Assembly (NCBI GenBank): GCA_963816535.1
Contig: CAWFKW010000006.1
Coordinates: 678,373 to 742,372 of the forward strand
DNA: 64,000 nt
Source: CAWFKW01 sp963816535
GTDB lineage: Bacteria > Bacteroidota > Ignavibacteria > Tepidaquicellales > OLB5
Direction of reading: 5' to 3'
Positions 25,350-34,143 of the stretch are shown here, piece by piece (positions within the stretch are counted from its first letter, which is position 1; every line of letters starts with the position of its first letter). The translations under genes were made by a program, and so were the position numbers. The notes under the pieces are model-generated. The model had not been told where the DNA came from, did not search any database, and was given only the letters and a program-made list of their open reading frames with translations.

Positions 25350-25398
25350 CAAAATGCCCGGAAATATTGATTAGAACTCAATATTCCCGGGCTTTTGA
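25350..25398. terminator. Bidirectional terminator between osmC and the thioredoxin gene
   Basis: A 15-base stem (GCCCGGAAATATTGA / TCAATATTCCCGGGC, one mismatch) with a seven-base loop is preceded by AAAA and followed by TTTT. It serves the two convergent genes. Confidence 0.85.
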
Positions 25399-25418
25399 AT
25401 CCCCCTCGGCAGGTTTCA

Positions 25419-25778
25419 TTAGTTCTTCTGAGTCAGTAATATATCGTTTATGGCCTTTATAAAGCTCTCTTTTGGCAGCGCGCCCATTGACATTTGCGGC
25501 TGTCCGCTTTTTGGAATGAACAGAATTGAAGGAATGCTCCTGATTCCAAATACAGATGCAAGTTCCTGTTCTTTATCGGTATCGACTTTATATACGCGGA
25601 TCTTGCCTTTGTATTCCTTTGAGAGATCGTCCAGAACCGGGGCTACCATTTTGCAAGGCCCGCACCAGTCGGCGTAAAAATCAATTATACACGGAAGGTC
25701 GCCTTCATATTTCCACTGCTTGCTGGTTTCGTAATTGAAGACTTTCTGCTTAAAAGATGCTGCTGTTAAATGTTCCAT
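25419..25778 (-). CDS. Thioredoxin-family protein, probably a lipoprotein with an upstream non-ATG start
   Basis: The 119 residues from the ATG at 25778 form a thioredoxin domain with the active site DFYADWCGPCKMVAP and the cis-proline block RSIPSILFI. It reduces or exchanges disulfides. In frame before this ATG lies a complete lipoprotein signal ending in the lipobox LAGC, then a short linker (see 25779-25877), so the mature protein may sit in the envelope. No ATG, GTG or TTG opens that extension. The internal ATG has only a weak AGGA ten bases upstream. Two palindromes of the MarR type precede it, placing it in the marR/osmC regulon. Confidence 0.9.
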   Translation of the reverse strand: MEHLTAASFKQKVFNYETSKQWKYEGDLPCIIDFYADWCGPCKMVAPVLDDLSKEYKGKIRVYKVDTDKEQELASVFGIRSIPSILFIPKSGQPQMSMGALPKESFIKAINDILLTQKN

Positions 25779-25877
25779 AGTTGTGTTGTCCTGTGTTTTG
25801 TTTGTTTCATTTTTGCCGCAGCCGGCCAGCGATATAATAGCCGCCGCAGCCGTAATGAAGAATAGTTTATTTAAAAT
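25779..25877 (-). other. In-frame lipoprotein signal peptide upstream of the thioredoxin ATG
   Basis: Read on the minus strand from an ATT at 25877, this stretch encodes a short Lys-bearing start, a hydrophobic core FFITAAAAIISL and the lipobox LAGC, then a polar linker GKNETNKTQDNTT leading into the thioredoxin start. GGA lies seven bases before the ATT. The reading frame stays open back to a stop near 25910. It is either translated from a rare AUU codon or the remains of a lost start. Confidence 0.6.
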
Positions 25878-25904
25878 CGTTTTTTCCGTAGTAGTTTTTA
25901 TTAA

Positions 25905-25933
25905 TTGCTATTAGCAATAGTTGTTACTAGCAA
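25905..25933. promoter_or_regulatory. Tandem MarR-type operators C and D (thioredoxin gene)
   Basis: TTGCTATTAGCAA (25905-25917) is perfect; TTGTTACTAGCAA (25921-25933) has one change. Their centres are 16 bases apart. They lie at and just after the predicted start of transcription of the thioredoxin gene and could also influence the divergent methyltransferase gene. Confidence 0.75.
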
Positions 25934-25960
25934 CTTATAAATTTTTGAATTAATTGTCAA
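25934..25960 (-). promoter_or_regulatory. Predicted promoter of the thioredoxin gene
   Basis: On the minus strand TTGACA (25960-25955) is followed after 15 bases by TATAAG (25939-25934). Transcription would start near 25927, inside operator D, so the lipoprotein signal stretch would be in the message. The spacer is slightly short. Confidence 0.45.
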
Positions 25961-26018
25961 GTGAATAATCGGATATGTTCCGCAGAGCCTGAAATGTTTT
26001 TTACGGGAGAAATAAAAT

Positions 26019-26615
26019 ATGAGCGAATTCTGGGATAAAAGATACTCGGCCGGGGATTATTCTTACGGGACCGAACCAAACAGATATTTCAAAGAGCGGT
26101 TAGACCTGCTGCTGCCGGGAAAGCTGCTGCTGCCGGGCGAGGGAGAGGGCCGCAATGCTGTTTACGCCGCTAAACGAGGATGGCAGGTGACGGCAGTTGA
26201 CCTGAGCTCCAAAGGAAAGGAAAAAGCCCTGAGGCTTGCCGCAGAAAACGGAGTAGAACTGGACTACCATGTGACTCCAATAGAATTGTTCGATTTTCCG
26301 GCAAGTGAATTCGATGCAGCGGCTCTTGTTTTTGCCCATTTCCCGGCTGAAACCAGAACGATGATCCACCGCTCAATTGTTAATTCAATTAAGAAAGGCG
26401 GGTCTTTAATTATAGAAGCGTTTAGCAAAAAACAAATTAACAATAATTCCGGCGGCCCTAAGGAATTATCAATGTTATATGACCCCGAAGATCTTGTAAG
26501 AGATTTCAAAAATCTTGATATTATTCAGTTCTCGGAGGAGACAGTTGAATTGAAAGAAGGAAAATATCACGAGGGTACTGCCGATGTTATCAGAATTTGC
26601 GGCATAAGAATGTGA
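26019..26615 (+). CDS. Class I SAM-dependent methyltransferase (TehB/thiopurine-type)
   Basis: This 198-residue methyltransferase has motif I LLLPGEGEGRNAVYAAKRGW followed by QVTAVDLS, the canonical SAM-binding glycine loop and acidic strand end. The opening FWDKRYSAGDYSYGTEPN is typical of the TehB/tellurite-resistance-like group, which methylates thiols, selenium or tellurium compounds. It is divergent from the thioredoxin gene, so the MarR-type palindromes between them may control it too. GGGAG precedes the ATG. Confidence 0.82.
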   Translation: MSEFWDKRYSAGDYSYGTEPNRYFKERLDLLLPGKLLLPGEGEGRNAVYAAKRGWQVTAVDLSSKGKEKALRLAAENGVELDYHVTPIELFDFPASEFDAAALVFAHFPAETRTMIHRSIVNSIKKGGSLIIEAFSKKQINNNSGGPKELSMLYDPEDLVRDFKNLDIIQFSEETVELKEGKYHEGTADVIRICGIRM

Positions 26616-26671
26616 ACGAAAACCGGCACGAAATTTATAGAAATTGAAAAGTTTAAACGCTATTTTTAAAG

Positions 26672-27634
26672 ATGATAGAAGCGGCAATAGGAATTGATAT
26701 TGGCGGCACGAATACCGCTTACGGCATCGTGGATAGAAACGGCAAGGTCCTGAAAGAGGCTTCGGTTGAAAGAAAGGACTATGGGAGCGCGGGGGATTTT
26801 GCAGAGAGGCTCTCAGCCGGGATAAATGCGCTGATTTCGGAACTGGGCGATAAGGTCGAAACCAAAGGTCTTGGAATAGGCGCCCCCAACGGCAACTATT
26901 ATAAAGGAACAATTGAATTTGCGCCCAACCTCCCGTGGAAAGGTGTTGTTAATTTTGTTGAGCTTTTCAAAAAACACTTTGATTTTCCGGTAATACTCAC
27001 TAACGACGCTAAGGCGGCGGCAATCGGCGAAATGATATACGGAGCCGCAAAGGGGATGAAAGATTTTATACTTATTACCCTTGGAACGGGTTTAGGGAGC
27101 GGATTTGTTGCAAACGGCGAAATAATATACGGTCATGATGGATTTGCCGGAGAGCTTGGCCATGTAATTGCAGTTAGGGGCGGCAGGCTTTGCGGCTGCG
27201 GCAGGTACGGCTGCCTTGAACAGTATGCCTCGGCGACCGGAATAGTTAAGACCGTTATCGAATCACTTGGGAATTCAGAAGAAAAAAGCGTTTTGAGGAA
27301 CATAGAATTAAGCAGCCTGACTTCCAAAAAGATCTTTGAAGCGGCTAAGGCAGGCGATAAGATTGCGCTTGAAGCATTTGATTATACAGGGAAGATTCTG
27401 GGGAGGGCGCTAGCGGACGCGGTGGCCATTACAGGCCCTGAAGCGATAATTCTTTTCGGCGGGCTGGCGTTATCCGGCGAATACATATTAAAACCGGCGA
27501 AAAAATATCTTGAAGAAAGTTTGCTTGAAGTGTACAGGGGTACAGTGAAATTGGCTTTATCTGCCATTTCAGGCGAGAACGCGGCAATTCTCGGAGCCAG
27601 CTCGCTTGTGTGGAAAGCCCTGGGAGAGAAATAA
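26672..27634 (+). CDS. ROK-family sugar kinase (glucokinase-like)
   Basis: This is a 320-residue ROK protein without a DNA-binding domain, hence a kinase rather than a repressor. It shows the ATP-binding start IGIDIGGTNTAYGIVD and the sugar-binding ILTNDAKAAAIGE. ITLGTGLGSGFVANGEI, the catalytic GELGHVIAVRGG and the zinc cluster CGCGRYGCLEQYASATG follow. Glucose phosphorylation would feed the zwf pathway encoded nearby. Substrate is inferred from similarity to bacterial glucokinases of this family. Confidence 0.9.
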   Translation: MIEAAIGIDIGGTNTAYGIVDRNGKVLKEASVERKDYGSAGDFAERLSAGINALISELGDKVETKGLGIGAPNGNYYKGTIEFAPNLPWKGVVNFVELFKKHFDFPVILTNDAKAAAIGEMIYGAAKGMKDFILITLGTGLGSGFVANGEIIYGHDGFAGELGHVIAVRGGRLCGCGRYGCLEQYASATGIVKTVIESLGNSEEKSVLRNIELSSLTSKKIFEAAKAGDKIALEAFDYTGKILGRALADAVAITGPEAIILFGGLALSGEYILKPAKKYLEESLLEVYRGTVKLALSAISGENAAILGASSLVWKALGEK

Positions 27635-27636
27635 AA

Positions 27637-27665
27637 AGCCCGGCGCCTAACTTCGCCGGGCTCTT
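27637..27665 (+). terminator. Rho-independent terminator after the ROK kinase gene
   Basis: The stem AGCCCGGCG / CGCCGGGCT with an eight-base loop is followed by CTT and sits directly after the stop codon. Confidence 0.75.
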
Positions 27666-27668
27666 ATC

Positions 27669-28249
27669 ATAGGATATCTGAACCTTTGCAAACAGCCATT
27701 TACATAAATGTACGTAAATTCATTCAAATTTGCCCGAAAAAGGGTCACATCTTAATTCCAAATCACTTGCAATACATATCTATCAGAATACAATCAAGTT
27801 CCGTGCCAGATATTATTTATAATATATTGATTAAATCTGTGTTTGCAGAAGCATATGGCGAGATTTTCCACAATTGGATTGTTCAAATACATCCCGAATG
27901 AGGATTTAGTATCCATTCATTTAACCGCATATTAATCGTAACTGAATGAATAATATACAATTTGGTGAAATCTGTGTCCTGTGGAAACGGCTGAAGAATA
28001 TTTTTTTATTGAGCGGCTTTTAATATATGTCATATGGTGAGGATTATGCTTATATTAGAGAGGTTTGCAAACTGGCTGGTGGCCTTCACATTTACTTCGG
28101 ATGACTTACCAACTTTTTTCCGTTCTCAGATTTTCACACGCTAATTTTCGATGTTATGTTCGTGTTAATTAGCATAGGTTTTTAGCTGATTAGTATAACT
28201 AAACTGAACTTCTCTAAATTGATTTTTTAAACAACTATAAAAGGATATC
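27669..28249. other. Intergenic region without a supported gene
   Basis: About 580 AT-rich bases separate the kinase terminator from the desaturase gene. A 71-codon frame at 27686-27901 lacks a ribosome-binding site and protein-like composition and is not accepted. The desaturase promoter must be here, but no clear element was recognised. Confidence 0.6.
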
Positions 28250-29170
28250 TTGATGTTAAGATATAAGGCTGATTTAAAGACCATAGTATACATGGTCATA
28301 ACTACATCTATGCTGATATTTCAATGGATGTATATCGGGATGAATCCTTTTGTTTACGCCGCTTATTTATTTTTTTCGGTTTCAGTTTCGGTAATTACGC
28401 ATAATCATAACCACGTACGGATGTGGAAGTCAGATACAATGAATACTTTGCAGGATTGGTGGCTGACCGTATTTTACGGTTTCCCTGTTTTTGCATGGAT
28501 CCCAACCCACAACAAGAATCACCACAAGCTTAACAACAGGCCGGGTGATTACACTATTACATATAGGTTCAGCGAAAAGAACAATTTTTTGACCCTTCTC
28601 ACTTATCCTTCAATCAGCGGATTTTACCAGCAAAAGGCAATCAGGCTTTTTTTAAAAGACCTGTGGCATAACAAAAAGAACCGGTTCTTTATGTGCGTTT
28701 CTCAGTATTTTATCCTTGTTGTATGGATAGGGGCGGCGCTTCTGATCGACTGGAGAAAAGCCCTTTATTTTGTGATAATTCCTCAGCAGGTCAGCCTGTT
28801 CAGCGTCCTAATATTCAATTACGTGCAGCACGTGCATGCAAACGAAGAATCAGAGTGGAACCATTCGCGGAACTTTACGGGATTCCTGAATTTCATGCTG
28901 TTCAATAACGGGCTTCACACTGCGCATCACGAAATTGCAGGGCTGCACTGGAGCGAAGTGCCCGCAGAGCACAAAAGAATTGAGAAGAATATTGACCCGG
29001 CTCTGATGGAACGCAGTTTCTGGTGGTACATTTTCAGGAATTATGTATTGGGAATTTTCAATAACCGACTCAAGACTGATTCAATGCGCCTTCGCAGGAT
29101 TGAAGCGGAGCGGCTGAAACTGCAGCGGGAACAAATGCCGGATGCGCAAATGCATCCCGCGACTTCATGA
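28250..29170 (+). CDS. Membrane fatty acid desaturase
   Basis: This 306-residue integral membrane protein has the three histidine boxes that bind the di-iron centre: HNHNH near residue 48, HNKNHHK near 88, and HTAHHEIAGLHW near 225. Hydrophobic helices surround them. Such enzymes insert double bonds into acyl chains or hydroxylate related lipids. AAAGGATATCTTG precedes the ATG. It is a single gene bounded by a strong terminator. The exact lipid substrate is not determinable here. Confidence 0.87.
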   Translation: MMLRYKADLKTIVYMVITTSMLIFQWMYIGMNPFVYAAYLFFSVSVSVITHNHNHVRMWKSDTMNTLQDWWLTVFYGFPVFAWIPTHNKNHHKLNNRPGDYTITYRFSEKNNFLTLLTYPSISGFYQQKAIRLFLKDLWHNKKNRFFMCVSQYFILVVWIGAALLIDWRKALYFVIIPQQVSLFSVLIFNYVQHVHANEESEWNHSRNFTGFLNFMLFNNGLHTAHHEIAGLHWSEVPAEHKRIEKNIDPALMERSFWWYIFRNYVLGIFNNRLKTDSMRLRRIEAERLKLQREQMPDAQMHPATS

Positions 29171-29189
29171 ATTATCGTATAAAAGGCAA

Positions 29190-29228
29190 AGAGCCCGTCT
29201 CGTTCTTAATGAGACGGGCTCTTTTTAT
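29190..29228. terminator. Bidirectional terminator between desaturase and qNor genes
   Basis: A perfect 12-base stem AGAGCCCGTCTC / GAGACGGGCTCT with a nine-base loop is followed by TTTTT on the plus strand and preceded by A-rich sequence on the left. Confidence 0.88.
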
Positions 29229-29238
29229 TTCACTTAAT

Positions 29239-31464
29239 TTAGGATTTCCTGTATGACCTGCCGGTCAGTATCCCTATCACGAATATTACGAGCCCGAATG
29301 CTCCAATCGCAAAAACCGAATCGCCGACTACTCTAAGCCATCTGAAGGTTCCCATGATTCCCGTTTGTAAAAATTCGGCGCTCCTTGCATACCAGTATCC
29401 TGTTTCTACCGAGGCCATTGTTTGCATAAGTCCGATTGGCAGAAGGCTCAGAAGAAGCATAAGTATAAGTCCGCCGTTAATGGCCCAAAAAGAAAAGCTG
29501 AGGAGTTTTTCCTTCCATGGATTTTGCGGTCTATATGTCCTGAAAACAAACAGCATGAGAGCGATTCCGAGCATGCCGTAAACTCCAAAGAGCGCCCCGT
29601 GAGCATGCAAAGGAGTCGTATTCAGGCCCTGCATGTAATAAAGCGCTATTGGCGGATTTATCATGAATCCGAATAACCCGGCGCCAACCAGATTCCAGAA
29701 CGATACCGAAATGAAAAAATAAATGGGCCATTTGTAATTTCTTAACCAGCTTTCATGCTGAGAGATCTTATAGTTTTCCCATGCCTCATATCCAACAAAA
29801 ACAAGGGGGACAACTTCAAGCGCGCTGAAAACTGAACCCAGCGCAAGCGCGACCGTTGGCGTGCCGGTGAAATATAAATGATGCATCGTGCCAATGATCC
29901 CGCCGGATAAAAATATCGTGCTGGACAGTATAGAAGCCCGCGCCGCGGTTGAGGGCTTTATCAGCCTAAGGTTTGCAAAAATCAGCGCAAGAACAACTGT
30001 GGCAAATACCTCAAAAAATCCTTCTACCCAGAGATGAACTACCCACCACCTCCAGTATTCAACTACAGGCAGCGAAGAATGTTGACCGTAAAACAGTCCC
30101 GGTATATAAAATACTACAATTGCAATTGTCGAGATCAAAAACAGCAGTAACAGCGGTTTAGCGTTTTTATCGGCCTTCTTTATCGCAGGAATAATTGAAC
30201 GGGCCACAAGAAACAGCCAGAGGAATAATCCTACAAGTAAAGCGACCTGCCATATCCTGCCCAAATCGAGGTACTCGTAACCCTGGTGTCCAAAAAGGAA
30301 TCTGTTATCGCCCGTGAGTTTATTCATAATGCTCATCCACTGGCCTGCCATAGAGCCAAGGACAACGACTATCAGCGCCCCGAACAGAACATTAACTCCA
30401 AAGCGCTGCCCCTTAGGCTCTTCTCCGCTGATTGACGGGCCGACGTACAAGCCTGCTGCCAGCCATGATGTTGCTATCCAGAAAATGGCCAGCTGCAAAT
30501 GCCAGGTTCGTGAAACGCTGTATGGCAAAATAGAAGACAGTGGTATTCCGTAAAATCCGTTTCCTTCAACCCCGTAATGCCCCGTAATGACGCCCATAAG
30601 TATCTGAAGAAGGAATAAGCCGGTGACAAGAAAGAAATATTTGATTGTCGCCTTTTGGGAAGGCGTTGAAACGCCGCTGAGCATAGGATCTATTACGCTC
30701 ACTTCCAGTAGTTCTTCTTTTTTGTCTTTGCCGATAATATAAAACAGAGACATAGCGCCAAGCCCAATTAAAAGCACAATAATGCTCACGCCGGTCCACA
30801 CAACGGTGTCGCCGGTAGGCACATTATTGATCAACTCTTCGTGCGGCCAGTTGCTTGTGTAGGTATACTCTTCACCGGGCCTGTTTGTCGAAGCTGCCCA
30901 AGCTGACCAGTAGTAAAAAGCGGCAAGCTGCCTGATTTTTGAAGTGTCTGTCAGGGCATTTTTTGGTATAGAATAATCGTTATTTCCGTGTGTAAATATT
31001 TCACTGTAATGTTTCAGGTTCGATTCAAAAGCTTCTGCCATTACAGGGTCTACAGTAACTGAATTTGTAACGGGATTGTATGTATTGGTTCTGGTAAGAA
31101 TCTCCAGGCGTTTTTGAAGTTTGCCTTTATCCTCCCCGGGTAAAGAATCATATTTTTTTGAATATTCTGTATTAGCCCATTTATCCAGAATAAAGACGCA
31201 TTGCCTGTGAAGCCAGTCTGCAGACCAGTCAGGCGCAACATAACTGCCGTGTCCCCATACAGAGCCAAGCTCCATTCCGCCCATGGTTTGCCATACGTTT
31301 TGCCCGGCTTCAATATCGCCGTCAGGAATCATAACCTTACCCGCTGTTGTTTTAACCTCAGAGGGTATTGGGGGTTTATCGTGGTATATCCTTGTGCCTA
31401 CCCATATCAATACAGTAAATGAAACAAGTATAACAATCAAAAAACCATACCAGTATCTTTTCAT
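29239..31464 (-). CDS. norZ: Quinol-dependent nitric oxide reductase (qNor)
   Basis: This 741-residue membrane enzyme reduces NO to N2O with quinol electrons. The N-terminal part has a first helix, then a soluble cytochrome c-like region without CxxCH (residues about 40-220), as in single-subunit qNor. About 13 helices of the haem-copper oxidase type follow, including WRWWVVHLWVEGFFEVFATV and TTPLHAHGALFGVYGMLG, with the His ligands and Glu residues of NorB-like proteins. It follows ric by 38 bases and is thus co-transcribed with it. The likely role is NO detoxification; no nitrite reductase of denitrification is present in the window. Confidence 0.94.
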   Translation of the reverse strand: MKRYWYGFLIVILVSFTVLIWVGTRIYHDKPPIPSEVKTTAGKVMIPDGDIEAGQNVWQTMGGMELGSVWGHGSYVAPDWSADWLHRQCVFILDKWANTEYSKKYDSLPGEDKGKLQKRLEILTRTNTYNPVTNSVTVDPVMAEAFESNLKHYSEIFTHGNNDYSIPKNALTDTSKIRQLAAFYYWSAWAASTNRPGEEYTYTSNWPHEELINNVPTGDTVVWTGVSIIVLLIGLGAMSLFYIIGKDKKEELLEVSVIDPMLSGVSTPSQKATIKYFFLVTGLFLLQILMGVITGHYGVEGNGFYGIPLSSILPYSVSRTWHLQLAIFWIATSWLAAGLYVGPSISGEEPKGQRFGVNVLFGALIVVVLGSMAGQWMSIMNKLTGDNRFLFGHQGYEYLDLGRIWQVALLVGLFLWLFLVARSIIPAIKKADKNAKPLLLLFLISTIAIVVFYIPGLFYGQHSSLPVVEYWRWWVVHLWVEGFFEVFATVVLALIFANLRLIKPSTAARASILSSTIFLSGGIIGTMHHLYFTGTPTVALALGSVFSALEVVPLVFVGYEAWENYKISQHESWLRNYKWPIYFFISVSFWNLVGAGLFGFMINPPIALYYMQGLNTTPLHAHGALFGVYGMLGIALMLFVFRTYRPQNPWKEKLLSFSFWAINGGLILMLLLSLLPIGLMQTMASVETGYWYARSAEFLQTGIMGTFRWLRVVGDSVFAIGAFGLVIFVIGILTGRSYRKS

Positions 31465-31502
31465 TAATTTTCTCCTATGCCTGTGATCAAAATTTATTAG
31501 AA

Positions 31503-32240
31503 CTATAATTTGCCCGAGCGTGTCTTCAATTTGTTTTCCATCTCAAGCGCTTTTGGGAAAAGTATATTATTCTCAAGATGAACGTGCGTGTGCAGGTCGT
31601 TTTCAAATTCCTTCAGCTCATAATATAAGACTTTGAACGTGCCGCAGGCGTCCTCAGGCGGCGTGTAATTTGAGCTCAGTTTATTAATAAGGGCCGACAT
31701 TTTGCCGGCGGATTCATGCTCGGACTCCAACACTCTAAGCGGGTTTTCCACGGCACCGAAAGGAGCCATAGGAATTTCAAGAGAGTTTTTAAAAGAAAGG
31801 TTCAGTTTTTTAGCGTAGGGGAATAACATTTTTTCTTCTTTTTGCAAATGATTCATTAGTTCTTCGCTTAATTCTCTGAATGTCCCCTGGATCAGCAGAA
31901 TCTCAGGATGTTTTTCTTTATGCGCCGATGAGACTTTTTGAAGGTGATTTAGGATTTTAGGTATAGCTTTAATTACATATGTGTGATGATTATTTATTAT
32001 GTAATCGATCAAAAAATCAATATCCCATTCTTCAAATCGCTGAGGGTTAAAAGACTGTTCCCCCATTTTTGAAAGTTCCGTAATAACATTATCAGGATCA
32101 AGTTTCTTTTCCCTGCAGGCGTCTGAAATTGATTTTTTGCCGCCGCAGCAGAAATCTAATCCAAAACTCTCAAATATCTGCGCGGCATGGAAATTTCTTG
32201 CGACTATCTCGCCTATTTTGTTTTCTTTTTGTACCAGCAT
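31503..32240 (-). CDS. ric: Iron-sulfur cluster repair di-iron protein (Ric/ScdA/YtfE)
   Basis: This 245-residue cytoplasmic protein repairs iron-sulfur clusters damaged by NO and oxidants. An N-terminal ScdA domain carries FCCGGKKSISDAC (residues near 30-42). The hemerythrin-like domain behind it holds the iron-binding histidines (NHHTYV, HLQKEEKML, ESEHESAGK, HTHVHLENNIL). The start is set at the ATG at 32240, preceded by AAGGAG; a 29-codon upstream extension lacks such a site. It heads a two-gene unit with qNor and has a TTGAC-N4-GTCAA box about 61 bases before the start. Confidence 0.95.
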   Translation of the reverse strand: MLVQKENKIGEIVARNFHAAQIFESFGLDFCCGGKKSISDACREKKLDPDNVITELSKMGEQSFNPQRFEEWDIDFLIDYIINNHHTYVIKAIPKILNHLQKVSSAHKEKHPEILLIQGTFRELSEELMNHLQKEEKMLFPYAKKLNLSFKNSLEIPMAPFGAVENPLRVLESEHESAGKMSALINKLSSNYTPPEDACGTFKVLYYELKEFENDLHTHVHLENNILFPKALEMENKLKTRSGKL

Positions 32241-32294
32241 TTTTATACTCCTTATTTTATTGTACAAAAATATACAGATTACGGCCCAAACCCT

Positions 32295-32308
32295 TTGACC
32301 TAAGTCAA
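32295..32308. promoter_or_regulatory. Crp/Fnr-type operator before ric-norZ
   Basis: TTGACCTAAGTCAA is a perfect TTGAC-N4-GTCAA dyad. A TACAAT word follows toward ric, so the box would be centred near -41.5 of the predicted start, the standard activating position. The adjacent Crp/Fnr-family gene is the obvious source of the regulator. Confidence 0.72.
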
Positions 32309-32357
32309 TAATTAAAATTTTGTTCATGAATCGTGATTTCGAAGGGATTTTGAGCGT

Positions 32358-33065
32358 TTATGCAGATATTTCTTTTAGTTTGGTAAGGTTTAAAATACGG
32401 ATTTTCCTTCCATCTACTTCCAGAATATGATCTTCGTACAATTTTCTGAATGTGCGTGAAAGAGTCTCCGGTATTGTTCCAAGAAGCGACGCAAGGTCGT
32501 TTTTGCTTATTTGAAGCGTTAGTTCAAGGGGTTTATTCTTGTTCTTTTTCTTCGAATTATTGAAATCGCTCAGCACAAAACCCGCGACTCTCTTTGTGAC
32601 GTCTTTGAGCGTAATTTCTTCTATATGATGGTTAAGATACCTGAGGCGTCTGGCAAATCCCGAAATAAGTTTGATGCACATTCTGGCGTTGTTTTCGAAA
32701 AGGCCGGTAAAAGCTTTTGCAGGAATTTGAATTATCCGCGTATTATCCTCAATGGCCATACAATTTGCCGGGTACCTTGAAATCTCTTCAGAGCCTTCAT
32801 CCAGATTTTCGAACAGGGGCACTTCTCCAAACGTGTTGTATGGACCGATAAAATGGAGTATATGTTCGCGCCCGTCGCCTGATATTTTATAGATCTTTAT
32901 AAGGCCGGAAACCACGACATAGAATCCGGAATAGGGTTCTGTTTCAAAGAATATAATATCGCCTTTATCAAATGTCTTTAGTCGCGATATTCCGGCGACG
33001 CTTTCGACTTCCTTTTCATTCAGGCTTGAAAAAAGGTAGACTTTCTTTAGTATTTCAATATCCAT
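32358..33065 (-). CDS. Crp/Fnr-family transcriptional regulator (predicted NO-responsive, Dnr-like)
   Basis: The protein has an N-terminal cyclic-nucleotide-binding fold (residues 5-120) and a C-terminal winged helix whose recognition helix reads IPETLSRTFRKL. The E-x2-SR pattern is that of proteins reading TTGA-type half sites. There is no Fnr-style N-terminal cysteine cluster, so it is more like Dnr/NnrR than an oxygen sensor. The ATG at 33065 is chosen because the fold starts there and the preceding gene ends at 33073. It lies just upstream of ric-norZ with the dyad between, so it probably activates them. Confidence 0.88.
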   Translation of the reverse strand: MDIEILKKVYLFSSLNEKEVESVAGISRLKTFDKGDIIFFETEPYSGFYVVVSGLIKIYKISGDGREHILHFIGPYNTFGEVPLFENLDEGSEEISRYPANCMAIEDNTRIIQIPAKAFTGLFENNARMCIKLISGFARRLRYLNHHIEEITLKDVTKRVAGFVLSDFNNSKKKNKNKPLELTLQISKNDLASLLGTIPETLSRTFRKLYEDHILEVDGRKIRILNLTKLKEISA

Positions 33066-33072
33066 AGTTGAG

Positions 33073-33912
33073 TTACCATTTTGTTGAGCGGGCAAGTGAT
33101 GCAATAGCGTCTATGGCGTCAAAGATCTGAGCGTAATCGTTATGCGCCAATTCTATAGTAAAGCCGTCGAGTCTTTTCACATCAGGTATCATTTCAACGG
33201 CGTCAGCCATTGAAGCGGTTTGAAGCTCGATTTTCAGCCTGATAGGGGGCTCAAATTTGTAAACCCGGAACCTGGAAATATCAGGGCCGAGCGTCCTTTT
33301 GACTGCCTTTATTGTTTCTTCCCGAACAGTGCCGAGGGGTTTACTCTTGACCGAAAACCTGCTGAGCGAATATTTTGTGACGACATACTCGGGCCAGGGA
33401 AGGCCATCGCCGTTTTTTAGCTGATTGTGCAGGGCGTCGTCGCATATGACCAATCCTACAGGGACGCCGAAATATCCCGCATAGGCCGCATTGATTAAGC
33501 TTTCATTCATAGGTTTATCCTGCAGCCAAATCCTGTGGAACCGGGGCGAATAGCTGTGGTCCATATTGGAATGGAGCGTTCCGATACCCCCGTGATAACC
33601 GACAAAGAACACCACGTCATACGAACTGTCAAACGCCGGCATCATGTATTTGGGCCTCGGGTAGCCCGAAATTAAATGAAGCCTGTCATCCAGACGGGTA
33701 ATGTCATATAACAGACTGTCTCCCTGAGAATGCGAATCAGCGATCACAATTTCCTCAATTCTTCCGTTAGCGGCGCTTTGATGAATTCCTTCAATAACCC
33801 ACTCAACCTGCTGCGAAATGCATTTGCGAACTTCAGCCCGGTTGTTTTCTTCCTGGGTCCATGTAAATGTGCCCGCTATGCCTTCCATGTCAAGCGAAAT
33901 GTATATTTTCAT
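33073..33912 (-). CDS. M55 family D-aminopeptidase (DppA-like)
   Basis: This is a 279-residue zinc peptidase-like protein starting MKIYISLDMEGIAGT, whose Asp and Glu are the first metal ligands of the M55 family. Further ligand regions are ADSHSQGD, GYHGG and MNESLINAA. Bacillus DppA, the founding member, cleaves D-amino-acid peptides and assembles into a decamer. The start is set at 33912, since the metal motif lies at residues 8-10 there. It ends seven bases before the Crp/Fnr gene. A functional link with the NO genes is not obvious. Confidence 0.88.
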   Translation of the reverse strand: MKIYISLDMEGIAGTFTWTQEENNRAEVRKCISQQVEWVIEGIHQSAANGRIEEIVIADSHSQGDSLLYDITRLDDRLHLISGYPRPKYMMPAFDSSYDVVFFVGYHGGIGTLHSNMDHSYSPRFHRIWLQDKPMNESLINAAYAGYFGVPVGLVICDDALHNQLKNGDGLPWPEYVVTKYSLSRFSVKSKPLGTVREETIKAVKRTLGPDISRFRVYKFEPPIRLKIELQTASMADAVEMIPDVKRLDGFTIELAHNDYAQIFDAIDAIASLARSTKW

Positions 33913-34143
33913 TTTATTTAATCTTAAATGAGACTGATTACTTTCAGACAAAAGTACTAATACAAACCACAGAAAATCTATGCAAAATGAAGAGAGGCGA
34001 TTGAAGGCGCAGAAGAATTATGACGGAAGAAAGGAACCGGAGTCCGGCTAATGACATCAGTATCCGGGAATTTAATTTCCGGGCAGGAAAAACCCGGCCT
34101 TAATTTCTATCCCCGTGATCTTAATATGCTAACAGGCAGGGGC

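Noticed and set aside
27686..27901. 71-codon reading frame after the ROK kinase terminator
   Set aside because: No ribosome-binding site, no recognisable domain, AT-rich drift-like sequence.
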